From Dyella_B sp035503745 (GTDB taxonomy: Bacteria; Pseudomonadota; Gammaproteobacteria; Xanthomonadales; Rhodanobacteraceae), in contig NZ_DATJTC010000010.1 of assembly GCF_035503745.1 (NCBI RefSeq), forward strand, positions 1-64,000: a stretch of 64,000 nucleotides of DNA, read 5' to 3'. The translations under genes and the position numbers were made by a program. Every line of letters begins with the position of its first letter. The first letter of the stretch is position 1. The notes beneath the pieces were generated by a model that saw nothing but the letters and a program-made list of their open reading frames with translations, did no database searches and was not told where the DNA came from. Positions 1-7,518 of this stretch are shown piece by piece.

Positions 1-1241
1 GCCCAGCGAGCTGCTGGATAGCCTGCTGGCCAATTACAGCAAGCCGGAAGACCTGATTGGCGAGAACGGCCTGCTCAAGCAGCTGACCAAACTGCTAGTC
101 GAGAAGGCCCTCGATGCTGAGATGACTGAGCATCTTGGTCACGAGAAGAACGAGCCGGTGGCCAATGCGGCCGGCAATACCCGCAACGGCCGCAGTCGCA
201 AAACGCTCAAAGGCGAGTTCGGCGAACTGCCCATCGAGATACCGCGCGACCGCGACGGCACCTTCGAGCCGAAGCTGGTGCCTAAGCATCAGACGCGCTG
301 GAACGGCTTCGACGATAAGATCCTGTCGCTGTACGCACGCGGCATGACGGTGCGCGAGATCCAGGCGCATCTGGAAGAGATGTACGGTGCCGAGGTCTCG
401 CCAAGCCTGATTTCCTCGGTGACCGACGCGGTCGTCGATGAGGTCAAGATTTGGCAATCACGCCCACTGGATAGGGTCTATCCGATCGCCTATCTGGACT
501 GCATCCATGTGAAGGTGCGTGATGGCTCGGTACGCGCGAAGGCGGTGTACCTGGCCATCGGCATCACGTTGGCCGGCGAGAAGGAAGTGCTGGGTCTGTG
601 GATGGCGCAAACGGAAGGCGCGAAGTTCTGGCTTCAAGTAGTGACCGAACTGAGAAACCGCGGCGTGCAGGACATCTTCATCGCCTGCGTCGATGGACTT
701 AAGGGATTCTCCGAAGCGATCGAGGCGGTGTTCCCGAAGACGGCGGTGCAGTTGTGCATCGTGCACATGGTGCGATACAGCTTGAACTACGTGCCGTGGA
801 AACGTCGGCAGGAAGTCGCATCCGATCTCAAGCGCATTTACACCTGCGCGACCGCTGAAGAGGCCGAACGGTGCCTGGGTGAGTTCGATGCCAAATGGGA
901 CGCGCAGTACCTACCCATCGGCCAATCGTGGCGACGTAACTGGGAGCGGCTGATACCGTTCTTCGACTTCTCGCCGGAGATCCGCAGGGTGATCTACACC
1001 ACCAATGCCATCGAGTCGGTCAACTACAGCCTACGCAAACTGACCAAGCATCGTGGCGCGTTTCCCAACGATGAAGCCCTGATCAAATTGCTCTACTTGG
1101 CACTACGCAACATCAGCAAGAAATGGACGATGCCGATCCACAACTGGAAAGCGGCGTTGAACCAATTTACGATCCAGTTCGAGGGACGACTCCCTCAACC
1201 GTAAACCGAAATCCCGTTTACACAAAATTCTGCACACGCTC
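1..1241 (+). mobile_element. IS256-family insertion sequence, right part
   Basis: The window opens inside an IS256-family element. Its transposase gene fills most of the interval. After the stop codon comes an AT-rich end (about 1217-1241, GTTTACACAAAATTC then TGCACACGCTC) of the kind that forms the terminal inverted repeat in this family. The left end and the target duplication are outside the window, so the exact right border is judged from where Rhs-type coding sequence resumes at 1240-1243. Confidence 0.8.
2..1204 (+). CDS. IS256-family transposase (5' end outside window)
   Basis: This is a DDE transposase of the mutator/IS256 type. The reading frame is open from the first bases, so the gene starts upstream of the window; about 400 residues are visible, close to the usual full length. 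Supporting motifs are GNTRNGRSRKTL near the start, the IPRDRDGTFEP segment, YLDCIHVKVRD around the first catalytic Asp, the second Asp in FIACVDGLKGF, and the C-terminal YTTNAIESVN carrying the catalytic Glu. The frame is intact to its stop, so the copy may still be active. It sits directly against a truncated Rhs-type coding tail, which suggests it disrupted that gene. Confidence 0.92.
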   Translation, partial: PSELLDSLLANYSKPEDLIGENGLLKQLTKLLVEKALDAEMTEHLGHEKNEPVANAAGNTRNGRSRKTLKGEFGELPIEIPRDRDGTFEPKLVPKHQTRWNGFDDKILSLYARGMTVREIQAHLEEMYGAEVSPSLISSVTDAVVDEVKIWQSRPLDRVYPIAYLDCIHVKVRDGSVRAKAVYLAIGITLAGEKEVLGLWMAQTEGAKFWLQVVTELRNRGVQDIFIACVDGLKGFSEAIEAVFPKTAVQLCIVHMVRYSLNYVPWKRRQEVASDLKRIYTCATAEEAERCLGEFDAKWDAQYLPIGQSWRRNWERLIPFFDFSPEIRRVIYTTNAIESVNYSLRKLTKHRGAFPNDEALIKLLYLALRNISKKWTMPIHNWKAALNQFTIQFEGRLPQP

Positions 1242-1338
1242 CAACATCGATCTCGGTGCATGCCCATTGCCTACGGCAATCATTATTGACGAAAGCGATT
1301 TCAAGCGACGATATGGGGCACTTCTTCTCAAGAAGTAG
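1240..1338 (+). pseudogene. C-terminal tail of a disrupted polymorphic-toxin or related protein
   Basis: Immediately after the IS256 end, an open frame encodes about 32 residues containing IDLGACPLPTAIIIDESDF and ends at TAG (1336-1338). The same tail, with IDLGACPLPTAIIVDYADL, occurs at the end of the fragment at 4252-4515, so this is the end of a paralogous protein whose front was removed or displaced by the IS. It has no start codon or ribosome binding site of its own. The family is not recognised. The position just before an RHS core fragment suggests an Rhs-associated C-terminal or immunity-type domain, which is inference. Confidence 0.5.
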
Positions 1339-1711
1339 TGTGCGCCTGGATTTTTGCTACATTGGTATGCCTATGCCAACAACAATCCGGTCAATCACAC
1401 GGATCCGGATGGGCTGTGCGTCGACGGATTGACTTGCGATCAGATGGCGCAGTCCTATGGGAAGTGGGCCTATGCCAATCCAAAAGAAGCTGACAAGTTC
1501 GGTCGCGTGGCTTGGGTAGGCGTTGGGGTGATGGCAGCCCCCGTGGGCCACGCAGCCCGTTGACAGCCAATCTAGCTCATCAACCAACAGCTCTTCCCAA
1601 TCCAGTAGTGCAAGCTTATCTCAACGAGCACCAGGTAATAGGGCGACGCAAGCTCCTCAGGCGCCGCAACGAAATTCCGTTACGCCAGCACTCCACCCCC
1701 TTGGTCAGTAG
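1339..1711 (+). pseudogene. RHS repeat-associated core fragment, probably frameshifted
   Basis: In one frame (1339-1563) the translation contains WYAYANNNPVNHTDPDGL, the characteristic end of the RHS repeat-associated core where the variable C-terminal domain begins. It then reads a short variable region and hits a stop at 1561-1563. If one base is lost in the run of five C at 1538-1542, the frame instead continues through a Ser-rich, then Pro/Gln-rich stretch to a stop at 1709-1711. This suggests a frameshift in a former longer C-terminal region. There is no start codon: it is the orphan tip of an Rhs gene whose body is not in the window. Confidence 0.6.
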
Positions 1712-1838
1712 GCTCTTATTAAACGGTCAGTTGATGCAGGCGTAGATGGGTACGGTTAGGCGATATTGAAACTTTGATTCAAAGAGCTGAACCGCGCTTG
1801 AAAAAACCGTGATTCGTTAAGTATATCGAGGCAATGTG

Positions 1839-2327
1839 ATGATGAGATTCGTCGTAAGAAAAATGATAGCTAGCATCGGCCTCCTATTGGCAATCATGTT
1901 GGCTGGCAAAAGTTATGCGTCAGTATCGAGAGAATCTACGAATTGGGAAAAGCTTGTCGCAGAGGCTTCAGGCAGGCTGGATATGGAGTTGTATCAGTCA
2001 ACTAAGTATGGTGGGGGCGCACCAAAGGGAGAGGCGTTTTTTCGAGCAGAGGCTGAGTGTTCCGCGAATTCGAATGCGTTGCTTAGCGCCAATGGAATAC
2101 TCGTTAGCGCTCCTGCTGCTTTGCATCTTGGAAGTGCAGCCGCATGGTCGGGCAAGACTGCCGTATATGTTCGCCTTGATTTCGTAAATGGAGATAAATA
2201 CAGATTCATTTGCTTAATTGGCCATGACGATAAACTGGAGCGCACAAGGCTACTTGACATAAATTCACGGGCTCGCAAGTCAGCGGTGGAAATTGAGAAT
2301 TCTTACTACATTTATGGCGGCAAATGA
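1839..2327 (+). CDS. Small exported protein of unknown function, possible immunity protein
   Basis: A 162-residue protein with a typical N-terminal signal sequence (basic start, then the hydrophobic segment IASIGLLLAIMLAG, cleavage likely after SYA). The mature part has two cysteines (in AECSAN and FICLIG) that could form a disulfide. I do not recognise the family. The start at 1839 is chosen because GAGG lies seven bases upstream; GTG at 1836 and ATG at 1842 are alternatives. It is visibly more AT-rich than the xylan and pilus genes and sits just after an RHS core fragment, where immunity genes for Rhs toxins usually sit. An immunity role is therefore possible but is inference from position only. 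Its stop overlaps the next start by ATGA. Confidence 0.6.
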   Translation: MMRFVVRKMIASIGLLLAIMLAGKSYASVSRESTNWEKLVAEASGRLDMELYQSTKYGGGAPKGEAFFRAEAECSANSNALLSANGILVSAPAALHLGSAAAWSGKTAVYVRLDFVNGDKYRFICLIGHDDKLERTRLLDINSRARKSAVEIENSYYIYGGK

Positions 2328-2385
2328 GCAGACCTGGGCTCGGGTTCAGACTTTCCTGGGTTGTGCCTTGCAATAACGGTACTAG

Positions 2386-3620
2386 CAGGCTGTTGAGAAA
2401 CGCCTCGCAGCAGCGACAATCATAGTCTCCATCAATGATCGAGTGTTTGCAGTGCGCGGAGCCGATATCCGGCAGCTTGGTATGTTCTCGTATGTGTCGG
2501 TGGACGAGCGTGTTCCTGCCGACCACCCGATCCGCAAGTTGCGTGTGCTGGTCGATACGATTCTGAAAGAGCTCGATGAGGTGCTGGCCGCGCGCTATGC
2601 CGTCGGCGGCCGCACTTCGATTCCACCGGAACGGTTGCTGCGTGCCTCACTGCTGCAAGTGGTCTATAGCGTGCGCAGCGAACGTCCGCTGATGGAGCAG
2701 TTGAACTACAACCTGCTGTTCCGCTGGTTCGTGGGCCTGAACCTTGACGATGTGGTGTGGGATCACTCCACCTTCTCGTTCAATCGGGATCGGCTGTTCG
2801 ATGCCGAGATCGCCCAGCGCTTCTTCGCCAGCACGGTCCTGCTGGCCCGGCTCAACGAGCTGGTCAGCGATGAGCACTTCTCGGTCGATGGCAGTCTGCT
2901 CGAAGCCTGGGCCTCGCACCGCAGCTTCCGCCCGAAGGATGGCTCGGACGACGGCGACGGCAGCGACTTTCGTGACCAGCGGCGCGGTAACGACACCCAC
3001 GCGTCGGCCACTGATCCGGATGCCCGTCTGGCCCGCAAGGGCAACGGCCAGCAGGCCCACCTGGCGTACCTGGCCAACGCCCTGATGGAAAACCGCCACG
3101 GCTTGCTGGTGGGGGTGGATGTACGCCATGCCAGCGGCACGGGGGAACGCGATGGCGCGTTGGCGCTGGTCGATGCACACCTGTCACCCGGCGCCACGCT
3201 GGGCGCGGACAAGGGGTATGACGTGCGGGAGTTCGTCGAGCAACTGACGCAACGTGGCATCAAGGCGCATATCGTCCGCAACACGAGCCACGGCCGGCGC
3301 AGCGCCGCCGATGCGCGCACAGCACGCAGCAAGGGTTACGCGGTAAGTCTGAAAGTGCGCAAGCGCATCGAGCAGAGCTTCGGCTGGGCCAAGACCGTTG
3401 GCGATCTGCGCAAGCTGCCGTTGATCGGGATGGCGAAGGTCAACGCCTGGGTGCACTGGAACTTCGCCGCGTACAACCTGATCCGACTGGGCGGTATCGG
3501 CGAGTGGTGGAATCCCTCGCCGACCTGAGGAAACGTGCGTCTGGAGAGCGACACCGCGACGACTTTTCGATCAATCAAACCTATCATGCGGTGTGGCAAT
3601 GGGTGTTTCTCAACAGCCTG
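2386..3620 (+). mobile_element. Complete IS5-family insertion sequence
   Basis: The element is 1235 bp long. The left end CAGGCTGTTGAGAAAC (2386-2401) is the exact reverse complement of the right end GTTTCTCAACAGCCTG (3605-3620), a 16-bp perfect inverted repeat. It is flanked by CTAG (2382-2385) and CTAA (3621-3624), matching the four-base YTAR target preference of IS5-type elements with one base different. One intact transposase gene fills it. The near-perfect ends indicate a recent insertion. Confidence 0.93.
2443..3528 (+). CDS. IS5-family transposase
   Basis: An intact DDE transposase of 361 residues. The N-terminal part (about 10-110) matches the DUF772 type (ERVPADHPIRKLR, then VVYSVRSERPLMEQLNYN). 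The DDE catalytic part includes FSVDGSLLEAWAS with the first Asp, GADKGYD with the second, and a C-terminal RKRIEQSFGWAKTVG with the Glu in the usual YREXXK-like position. The printed start is a GTG; an ATG at 2482 (MFSYVSVDERV) is an alternative that matches many family members. Length and frame are intact. It lies inside perfect terminal inverted repeats and interrupts a small gene. Confidence 0.93.
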   Translation: MFAVRGADIRQLGMFSYVSVDERVPADHPIRKLRVLVDTILKELDEVLAARYAVGGRTSIPPERLLRASLLQVVYSVRSERPLMEQLNYNLLFRWFVGLNLDDVVWDHSTFSFNRDRLFDAEIAQRFFASTVLLARLNELVSDEHFSVDGSLLEAWASHRSFRPKDGSDDGDGSDFRDQRRGNDTHASATDPDARLARKGNGQQAHLAYLANALMENRHGLLVGVDVRHASGTGERDGALALVDAHLSPGATLGADKGYDVREFVEQLTQRGIKAHIVRNTSHGRRSAADARTARSKGYAVSLKVRKRIEQSFGWAKTVGDLRKLPLIGMAKVNAWVHWNFAAYNLIRLGGIGEWWNPSPT

Positions 3621-3748
3621 CTAAACCAGATTCAGTTATATATGCAGGTAGCCTACCAGCAACTTCGGTTGATCCCGGACTGCCAACACAGAATGCGACA
3701 GCTCCAGTTGCGCGCCAACTCCAAACCTCTTGGCCGTGAGACATCTAA

Positions 3749-4228
3749 ATGAAGAGCCTATGGACCCTACACACGTTCGCGTTGGTGTTTACCTTCGCCA
3801 GCGTCACAATCGTTAGCGCTGCCGGCGCAAACGAAGCAGACCAAATCCATCCAGCTGTCAATGCGCAGTATTTGTACGATTTGGTAAGGCAAATTCAGCA
3901 AAACGCTGATAGGCAGAAAAGAACGGCTCTCGCTCGAGAGCTTAGGCTCGACGTTGATAACATGCCTCCTAGTATGCGCGGTACATTGGATTTGCGAGTA
4001 ATCAACGCGATCGCTGAACTCTTGCGCGATGATAATGATTCAATTCGTTTCTACGCTGCTATTGCGCTTGGCAGGATTGGTCCAAGGGCTCGTTCGACTT
4101 TGCCAGCCCTCAGTTACGCTCTTGCGCATCCCGCTCCTCCGATACCTGGGCCGCTTCCATTGGAGCCTGAGTATGGTTCTAGCGCCGTGATTCCCATGTC
4201 TATTAAGAAAATCAACGGCAATCCATGA
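3749..4228 (+). CDS. Small exported HEAT-repeat-like protein
   Basis: A protein of 159 residues with an N-terminal signal sequence (LHTFALVFTFASVTIVSAAG). After about residue 60 it shows HEAT-like helical repeats: INAIAELLRDDNDSIRFYAA then IALGRIGPRARSTLPALSYA, the pattern common to HEAT_2 proteins. The C-terminus is Pro-rich. The function is unknown. Like the gene at 1839-2327 it lies next to Rhs debris and is AT-rich relative to the chromosome, so an immunity-type role against a toxin is possible, but nothing in the sequence proves it. The ribosome binding site is weak. The adjacent fragment at 4252-4515 could once have been part of the same transcription unit. Confidence 0.55.
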   Translation: MKSLWTLHTFALVFTFASVTIVSAAGANEADQIHPAVNAQYLYDLVRQIQQNADRQKRTALARELRLDVDNMPPSMRGTLDLRVINAIAELLRDDNDSIRFYAAIALGRIGPRARSTLPALSYALAHPAPPIPGPLPLEPEYGSSAVIPMSIKKINGNP

Positions 4229-4251
4229 AGCAAAAAAAGAGGGCAGAGTAA

Positions 4252-4515
4252 GCCAGCCATGTCGCCGCTGGTGGAAAAGACAACTTCAAGCCGCGAGCAT
4301 GGGACAAATATTGCTTGACGATCGCGAACCCTGGGCCAATGTATAAGCACCCATCGGCCTTCAACAAGCAAACACTCACGATCAAAGGTAAGTTCATCGA
4401 CGATTATCTGAACTCGCGCACGATCGATTTGGGAGCTTGCCCCTTGCCTACGGCAATAATCGTCGATTACGCTGACCTGCAGCGGCGGTATCCGTCGCTC
4501 TTTCGCGAGCACTGA
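4252..4515 (+). pseudogene. Orphan C-terminal fragment, paralogue of the tail at 1240-1338
   Basis: An open frame of about 87 codons with no convincing start runs from the stop at 4249-4251 to TGA at 4513-4515. It includes GGKDNFKPRAWDKYC, then a basic middle part, and ends with IDLGACPLPTAIIVDYADL and RRYPSLF. The final 32 residues align with the fragment at 1240-1338 with about half identical. A TTG at 4315 could in theory start a 66-residue protein, but upstream residues in the same frame read like protein, so truncation is more likely. The family is unknown; the Rhs neighbourhood suggests a toxin or effector C-terminus. Confidence 0.45.
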
Positions 4516-4555
4516 TGATCGGAACCTCAGGGGTCAGGTTCATTATTCGTGGTGA

Positions 4556-4822
4556 ACCATTCCGGCGTCGAGCCTATCGGCCAGCACGACTTCGAGCAGC
4601 AGCGGCACCTATACCCTCAGTTGGAACACGGTCACGGGAGCGACCAGCTACGACCTGTACCAGAACGGGACCTCGGTCTACGACTCCACCGGAACATCGT
4701 GGTCGGCGAGCGGTGCCGCCAATGGCACGTACACCTACACGGTGGATGCCTGCCACGCCTCCGAAGGTGGCCGGTCACCCCGCGCTGCTGACGAGCGTTG
4801 CCAGTTCCCCAGGTGGTGGTAA
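4556..4822 (+). pseudogene. Fibronectin type III-like fragment of a larger surface or Rhs protein
   Basis: In the frame ending at TAA 4820-4822 the translation is Ser/Thr-rich and then reads SGTYTLSWNTVTGATSYDLY followed by NGTYTYTVDACHASEGG. This is a fibronectin type III-like beta-sandwich repeat as found in Rhs/YD-repeat and other secreted proteins of this group. It has no start codon and is only about 88 codons long, so it is a remnant. Overlapping open frames on the same strand are compositional shadows. Confidence 0.55.
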
Positions 4823-5041
4823 GGGTTGGCGCCGGGAATAAGCAATGCAATGGCAAATCATAGCTGCGTCGCCGTCGGCCGCAGTTAGTTTCGCTGGCGA
4901 AGCTGTTCAGTTGTTGTGCCAAACGTGGGCAGTTGGCTGGCGTTTTGCAGTTATCGAGGATGACGTGCGGCGACAATTCGAGCTGGACAGTCTGCGGGGC
5001 TTTGATTGGTGCGTAGCGGCTCATGTCCAATCGCCTTCCGA

Positions 5042-5464
5042 TTAGCGTTGGCCAGCTGCGGCCGCCGCCGCAGCAACCCACTCGTTGACGGCCTGCGACG
5101 ACCAGCGCGGGCTGCGGCCGAGCACCACGGTCGGCGGAGGGAAGGGCGGAGCACCGATCAGCTCGCGGTCCTCCGCGTGCAGCGGGTTAAGTTGGGAAGC
5201 GCTACGGATAGGGCCGCCGCCACGACTGGCGATGGCGCCGAGGCCAGGGCGTGGCGCTGTGGCGATAGGAGCCACGGCCGCCACGCCGCGCATGCGGTCG
5301 AAGCTGCGACGGCTGATGGAGAGCCGTTCGCAAATCTGCTCGATGGTCCAAAGGGTGTCAGTAGCAATGTCGAACTGCGAGGGCATAGCGGGCCTCATTG
5401 GCGCGTTTTGATGCGTCATCAAAAGACACGGTGCGCCATGGCGCAACATGGCATACCGGAACAT
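5042..5464 (-). CDS. AlpA/MerR-like helix-turn-helix DNA-binding protein
   Basis: A protein of up to 140 residues with a winged-helix DNA-binding segment of the AlpA / excisionase type: LWTIEQICERLSISRRSFD, then a linker, then PRWSSQAVNEWV, which is the usual last helix of such regulators. Between the two halves is an insertion rich in Pro and Gly (about residues 58-112), longer than in typical AlpA proteins. The start is uncertain: the longest frame is given; in-frame ATGs at 5419, 5398 and 5386 are alternatives, and GAGG before 5386 favours the shortest. It is transcribed divergently from the ParC-like gene across a 114-bp gap with a palindrome. Such regulators usually belong to prophages, ICEs or plasmids. 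Confidence 0.6.
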   Translation of the reverse strand: MFRYAMLRHGAPCLLMTHQNAPMRPAMPSQFDIATDTLWTIEQICERLSISRRSFDRMRGVAAVAPIATAPRPGLGAIASRGGGPIRSASQLNPLHAEDRELIGAPPFPPPTVVLGRSPRWSSQAVNEWVAAAAAAAGQR

Positions 5465-5532
5465 GACTGCCTTGTTCGCTTAACGGGGACTTTGTTAAAT
5501 AGCCCCCTATCCTTTCGTTTGTGCCGACTCCC

Positions 5533-5546
5533 GATTATTGATAATC
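5533..5546. promoter_or_regulatory. Palindrome in divergent promoter region, possible operator
   Basis: GATTATTGATAATC is a perfect 6-bp inverted repeat with a 2-bp centre. It sits 32 bases upstream of the ParC-like start and in the promoter region of the divergent AlpA-like gene. A role as autoregulatory operator is inferred from position only. Confidence 0.35.
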
Positions 5547-5578
5547 TGGAATCGGTTATCTATATCGGAGGCGCCGAT

Positions 5579-6142
5579 ATGACTCAATCCATCAAGCTCG
5601 AAAACCTCCGCGACCTGGTGAACATGGGCGCGGTGAAGACGGCCACGATTCTAGGCCAGAAAGGAGGCTACGCCGTGCTCGCCAAGCTGGGGACGCAAGA
5701 CCGTATCCTGGCGAACAAGGTCGGTGAGGTGAAGATGTTCGCCACCACCGATACCGCCGTGCGTGAGCTCACTCGCCTGGGCCTGTCGTCGTTCCTGTTG
5801 GACACGTCCGGATATGAAGCGGGCTTGCTGCGCGCCCCGCGTAAGGACGTGAGCGCACGCGCGAAGGCCGCGAAGCAGGCGCTTGCCTACGATCAGTGGG
5901 TACGCGAGCAGGTTGACGAAGCCTTGGCCGAGGAAAAGAACGGCACGGCGACGTGGCACTCCCACGACGACGTGTGGAAAGACGTTCTGGCCGAGACGGC
6001 GCAGCTTGTGGCCGAGCGCGATCGCGCGCCCAAAGCCAAAGTGGCCGCCGCGACCGTCAAGCGCACCATTCACAAGCAGGTACAGACGGCAGCGCACAAC
6101 GTGCGACACGCACGCGCGGCTGCGGCCAAAAAAGCGAAGTAA
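5579..6142 (+). CDS. ParC-like plasmid partition-associated protein (tentative)
   Basis: A 187-residue protein with start ATG at 5579 preceded by GGAGG about ten bases upstream. The N-terminal 80 residues (LRDLVNMGAVKTATILGQKG, then a TTDTAVRELTRLGLSSF helix) resemble the small family annotated as ParC partition-associated proteins on plasmids and ICEs. The C-terminal 90 residues are helical, charged and end in a Lys/Ala-rich tail typical of nucleic-acid-binding proteins. The next gene follows after only 3 bases, so the two are an operon. An antitoxin role for this protein toward the ParE/RelE-like partner is an alternative reading. The family call comes from memory of similar sequences and is moderate. 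Confidence 0.55.
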   Translation: MTQSIKLENLRDLVNMGAVKTATILGQKGGYAVLAKLGTQDRILANKVGEVKMFATTDTAVRELTRLGLSSFLLDTSGYEAGLLRAPRKDVSARAKAAKQALAYDQWVREQVDEALAEEKNGTATWHSHDDVWKDVLAETAQLVAERDRAPKAKVAAATVKRTIHKQVQTAAHNVRHARAAAAKKAK

Positions 6143-6145
6143 GCC

Positions 6146-6430
6146 GTGGCGCTCATCTACATGGGGTTAGCAAAGAGGGATCTGAGCAAAGCCGCCAGGT
6201 TCATTGTGAGCATCGGCCATCCCGATCCGATCGGTTACGTCACCGAAATTCGAGACGCCATCGCCAAGAACTACACCATCAAAAACCCCGGAGTGAACGG
6301 CCGAAAGAAAGGCACAAAGGAATGGGTGCTCCGGGGTAAGCCTTACATCGGCGTCATCAAGTGGGTGGGGAATGACTGCAAGGTCTACCGCATCCTGCCC
6401 ACCGCTATCATCAAAACGCCGAAGCCATAG
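6146..6430 (+). CDS. ParE/RelE-like toxin-family protein (tentative)
   Basis: A 94-residue basic protein starting with GTG three bases after the ParC-like gene. The pattern is that of a small RelE/ParE fold protein: an N-terminal helix (AARFIVSIGHPDPIGYVTEI), a glycine-containing turn, then strands ending in WVLRGKPYIGVIKWV and CKVYRILPTAI. RelE/ParE proteins inhibit translation or gyrase and are paired with an antitoxin encoded immediately upstream, which fits the order here. No catalytic residue set could be assigned with certainty, and the protein could be a partition or stabilisation factor instead. Confidence 0.5.
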   Translation: MALIYMGLAKRDLSKAARFIVSIGHPDPIGYVTEIRDAIAKNYTIKNPGVNGRKKGTKEWVLRGKPYIGVIKWVGNDCKVYRILPTAIIKTPKP

Positions 6431-6468
6431 GCAGAGTTTTCGCCGCGAAAACTGACCCTGGGGAGGGG

Positions 6469-6621
6469 ATGAAACAGGCTCTATCGAAAGCCGCCGCGAT
6501 CGCGGGGAAAATCCTGGGGTTCCTTATCCTGGCCATTTGCGGCTTATTCGTGGTCGCGCACCGCATGCACGACGTTCCGCTGTTGAGCCCCCTCGCGCAG
6601 TGGGTAAAAAGCCTGTTCTAG
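6469..6621 (+). CDS. 50-residue membrane protein
   Basis: A small ORF of 50 codons, MKQALSKAAAIAGKILG at the start, then one hydrophobic span (FLILAICGLFVVA) and a short C-terminal tail ending VKSLF. A purine-rich GGGGAGGGG precedes the ATG, though the spacing is short. It follows the ParE-like gene by 38 bases in the same direction and probably belongs to the same mobile-element module. The function is unknown. The single-span topology with a basic N-terminus is a normal small inner-membrane protein; a chance ORF cannot be excluded. Confidence 0.4.
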   Translation: MKQALSKAAAIAGKILGFLILAICGLFVVAHRMHDVPLLSPLAQWVKSLF

Positions 6622-6661
6622 GGGTTAAGCCGAGATACGTGTAATTTTGATAAGTAGGATC

Positions 6662-6844
6662 GGGATTGCGCAGCAGCATCAATGCGTTGCGTGTTGGTTC
6701 AACTACCACCGCCTGCTCGGATCGATCGGCTATATCCCGCCGGCAGAGGCCGAGGCAAACTACTACCGGCAACTCGCCAGTCAGGCAGCCTCCGCGGCGG
6801 CCTGACTTAAGCCAAACAGCCTCCACGAAAACCGGGGCGGTTCA
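6662..6844 (+). mobile_element. IS3-family relic: 3' end of transposase orfB and right terminus
   Basis: The frame ending at TGA 6803-6805 reads CWFNYHRLLGSIGYIPPAEA followed by EANYYRQLA, which is the standard C-terminus of IS3-family (IS407/IS51-like) OrfB integrases. Downstream, CTCCACGAAAACCGGGGCGGTTCA (split here between 6819 and 6844) matches the usual right end of these elements, where the inverted repeat begins TGAACCGCCCC on the other strand. Everything 5' of it is gone, so the element is dead. Confidence 0.75.
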
Positions 6845-6978
6845 GTTCAAAACACGGGTCGGGTTCGACTTTCTAAATAGCTTAAACCACGCAGGCTAGG
6901 CACTTATCCGACCGGGCTTCGCTGTTCAAACCATTGGGGTCAGTTCTGCCAGCTCTCTCCCACGACTGAGTGGAACCT

Positions 6979-7518
6979 ATGAACCGCAAAAAGAACTCGC
7001 CGCTACTTATTTTGCAAATGGTTATTCTGAGCTGTGGATCAATCACTCGCTTGTCGCACGCGGGAGTCCAGTGTAATGGGTCTGAAGTTCAACTTGAGCT
7101 CCGAAAAAATTACCCGGGATGGCAAGTAGTCCGGTTGGAAGATCTTCGCTCCGAGGATCGTGATCTTTGGGTTAAGCAACACGGCATCGATTGCCCCGGC
7201 ATTTTTGAAGCGCATCTAAAGTCACAGACCTATAAAAGCTTTGTGCTGACCATTTTCAAAAAAAATAGAGAATTGCAACAGATATTGCTTATCGTGGACG
7301 AAGGTAAAGGCTCTCATCCTGTTACTGTTTTAGATGGTCCGCGGAAAGTTGCCTACCTATCTGTTGTTTCAAAGATGTCGCCAGGCGCGTACTGGGGCGT
7401 AGATGGAAGGAAAGTTGATGTCTCCTTGGACTCCGTCTTGTATGAGGCAATTGAGGCCGGTTCTACGCTTTATTATTTCAGAGATGGAAGATTTAGCTAT
7501 ATATCTGTCTCTGAATAG
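6979..7518 (+). CDS. Small exported protein of unknown function
   Basis: A 179-residue protein with a short basic start and hydrophobic signal segment (LLILQMVILSCGSITRL) and cleavage likely near SHAG. The mature part holds two cysteines (VQCNGSE and IDCPGIF) and a mixed alpha/beta pattern ending GSTLYYFRDGRFSYISVSE. I do not recognise the family. ATG at 6979 is preferred; a GTG at 6970 would add three residues. The gene is AT-rich compared with the surrounding chromosome and follows an IS3 relic, so it looks acquired. It may be another orphan immunity-type protein, but only the neighbourhood suggests this. Confidence 0.6.
   Translation: MNRKKNSPLLILQMVILSCGSITRLSHAGVQCNGSEVQLELRKNYPGWQVVRLEDLRSEDRDLWVKQHGIDCPGIFEAHLKSQTYKSFVLTIFKKNRELQQILLIVDEGKGSHPVTVLDGPRKVAYLSVVSKMSPGAYWGVDGRKVDVSLDSVLYEAIEAGSTLYYFRDGRFSYISVSE

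Larger units (their letters stand above)
2324..3739 (+). pseudogene. Small gene interrupted by the IS5-family element
   Basis: An ATG at 2324 overlaps the TGA of the preceding gene (ATGA), a sign of translational coupling. The frame runs 20 codons to the IS5 insertion site. If the IS (2386-3620) and one copy of the four-base target duplication are removed, the same frame continues without a break from 3623 to a TGA at 3737-3739, giving a protein of about 58 residues (start MSRPGLGFRLSW, end LQTSWP). The exact rejoining supports a real small gene broken by transposition. The product is unknown and has no clear domain. Chance reading through so short a stretch cannot be excluded. Confidence 0.4.

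Noticed and set aside
4845..5045. 66-codon plus-strand ORF between the fibronectin-like fragment and the AlpA-like gene
   Set aside because: Both strands are open here, there is no ribosome binding site and no recognisable feature; evidence is too thin to call a gene.
4530..6943. Recurring GGGGTCAG motifs (4530-4537, 6936-6943 and a partial inverse copy near 6452)
   Set aside because: They resemble ends of REP-type elements, but the flanks do not align and no REP-associated transposase is present, so they may be chance.
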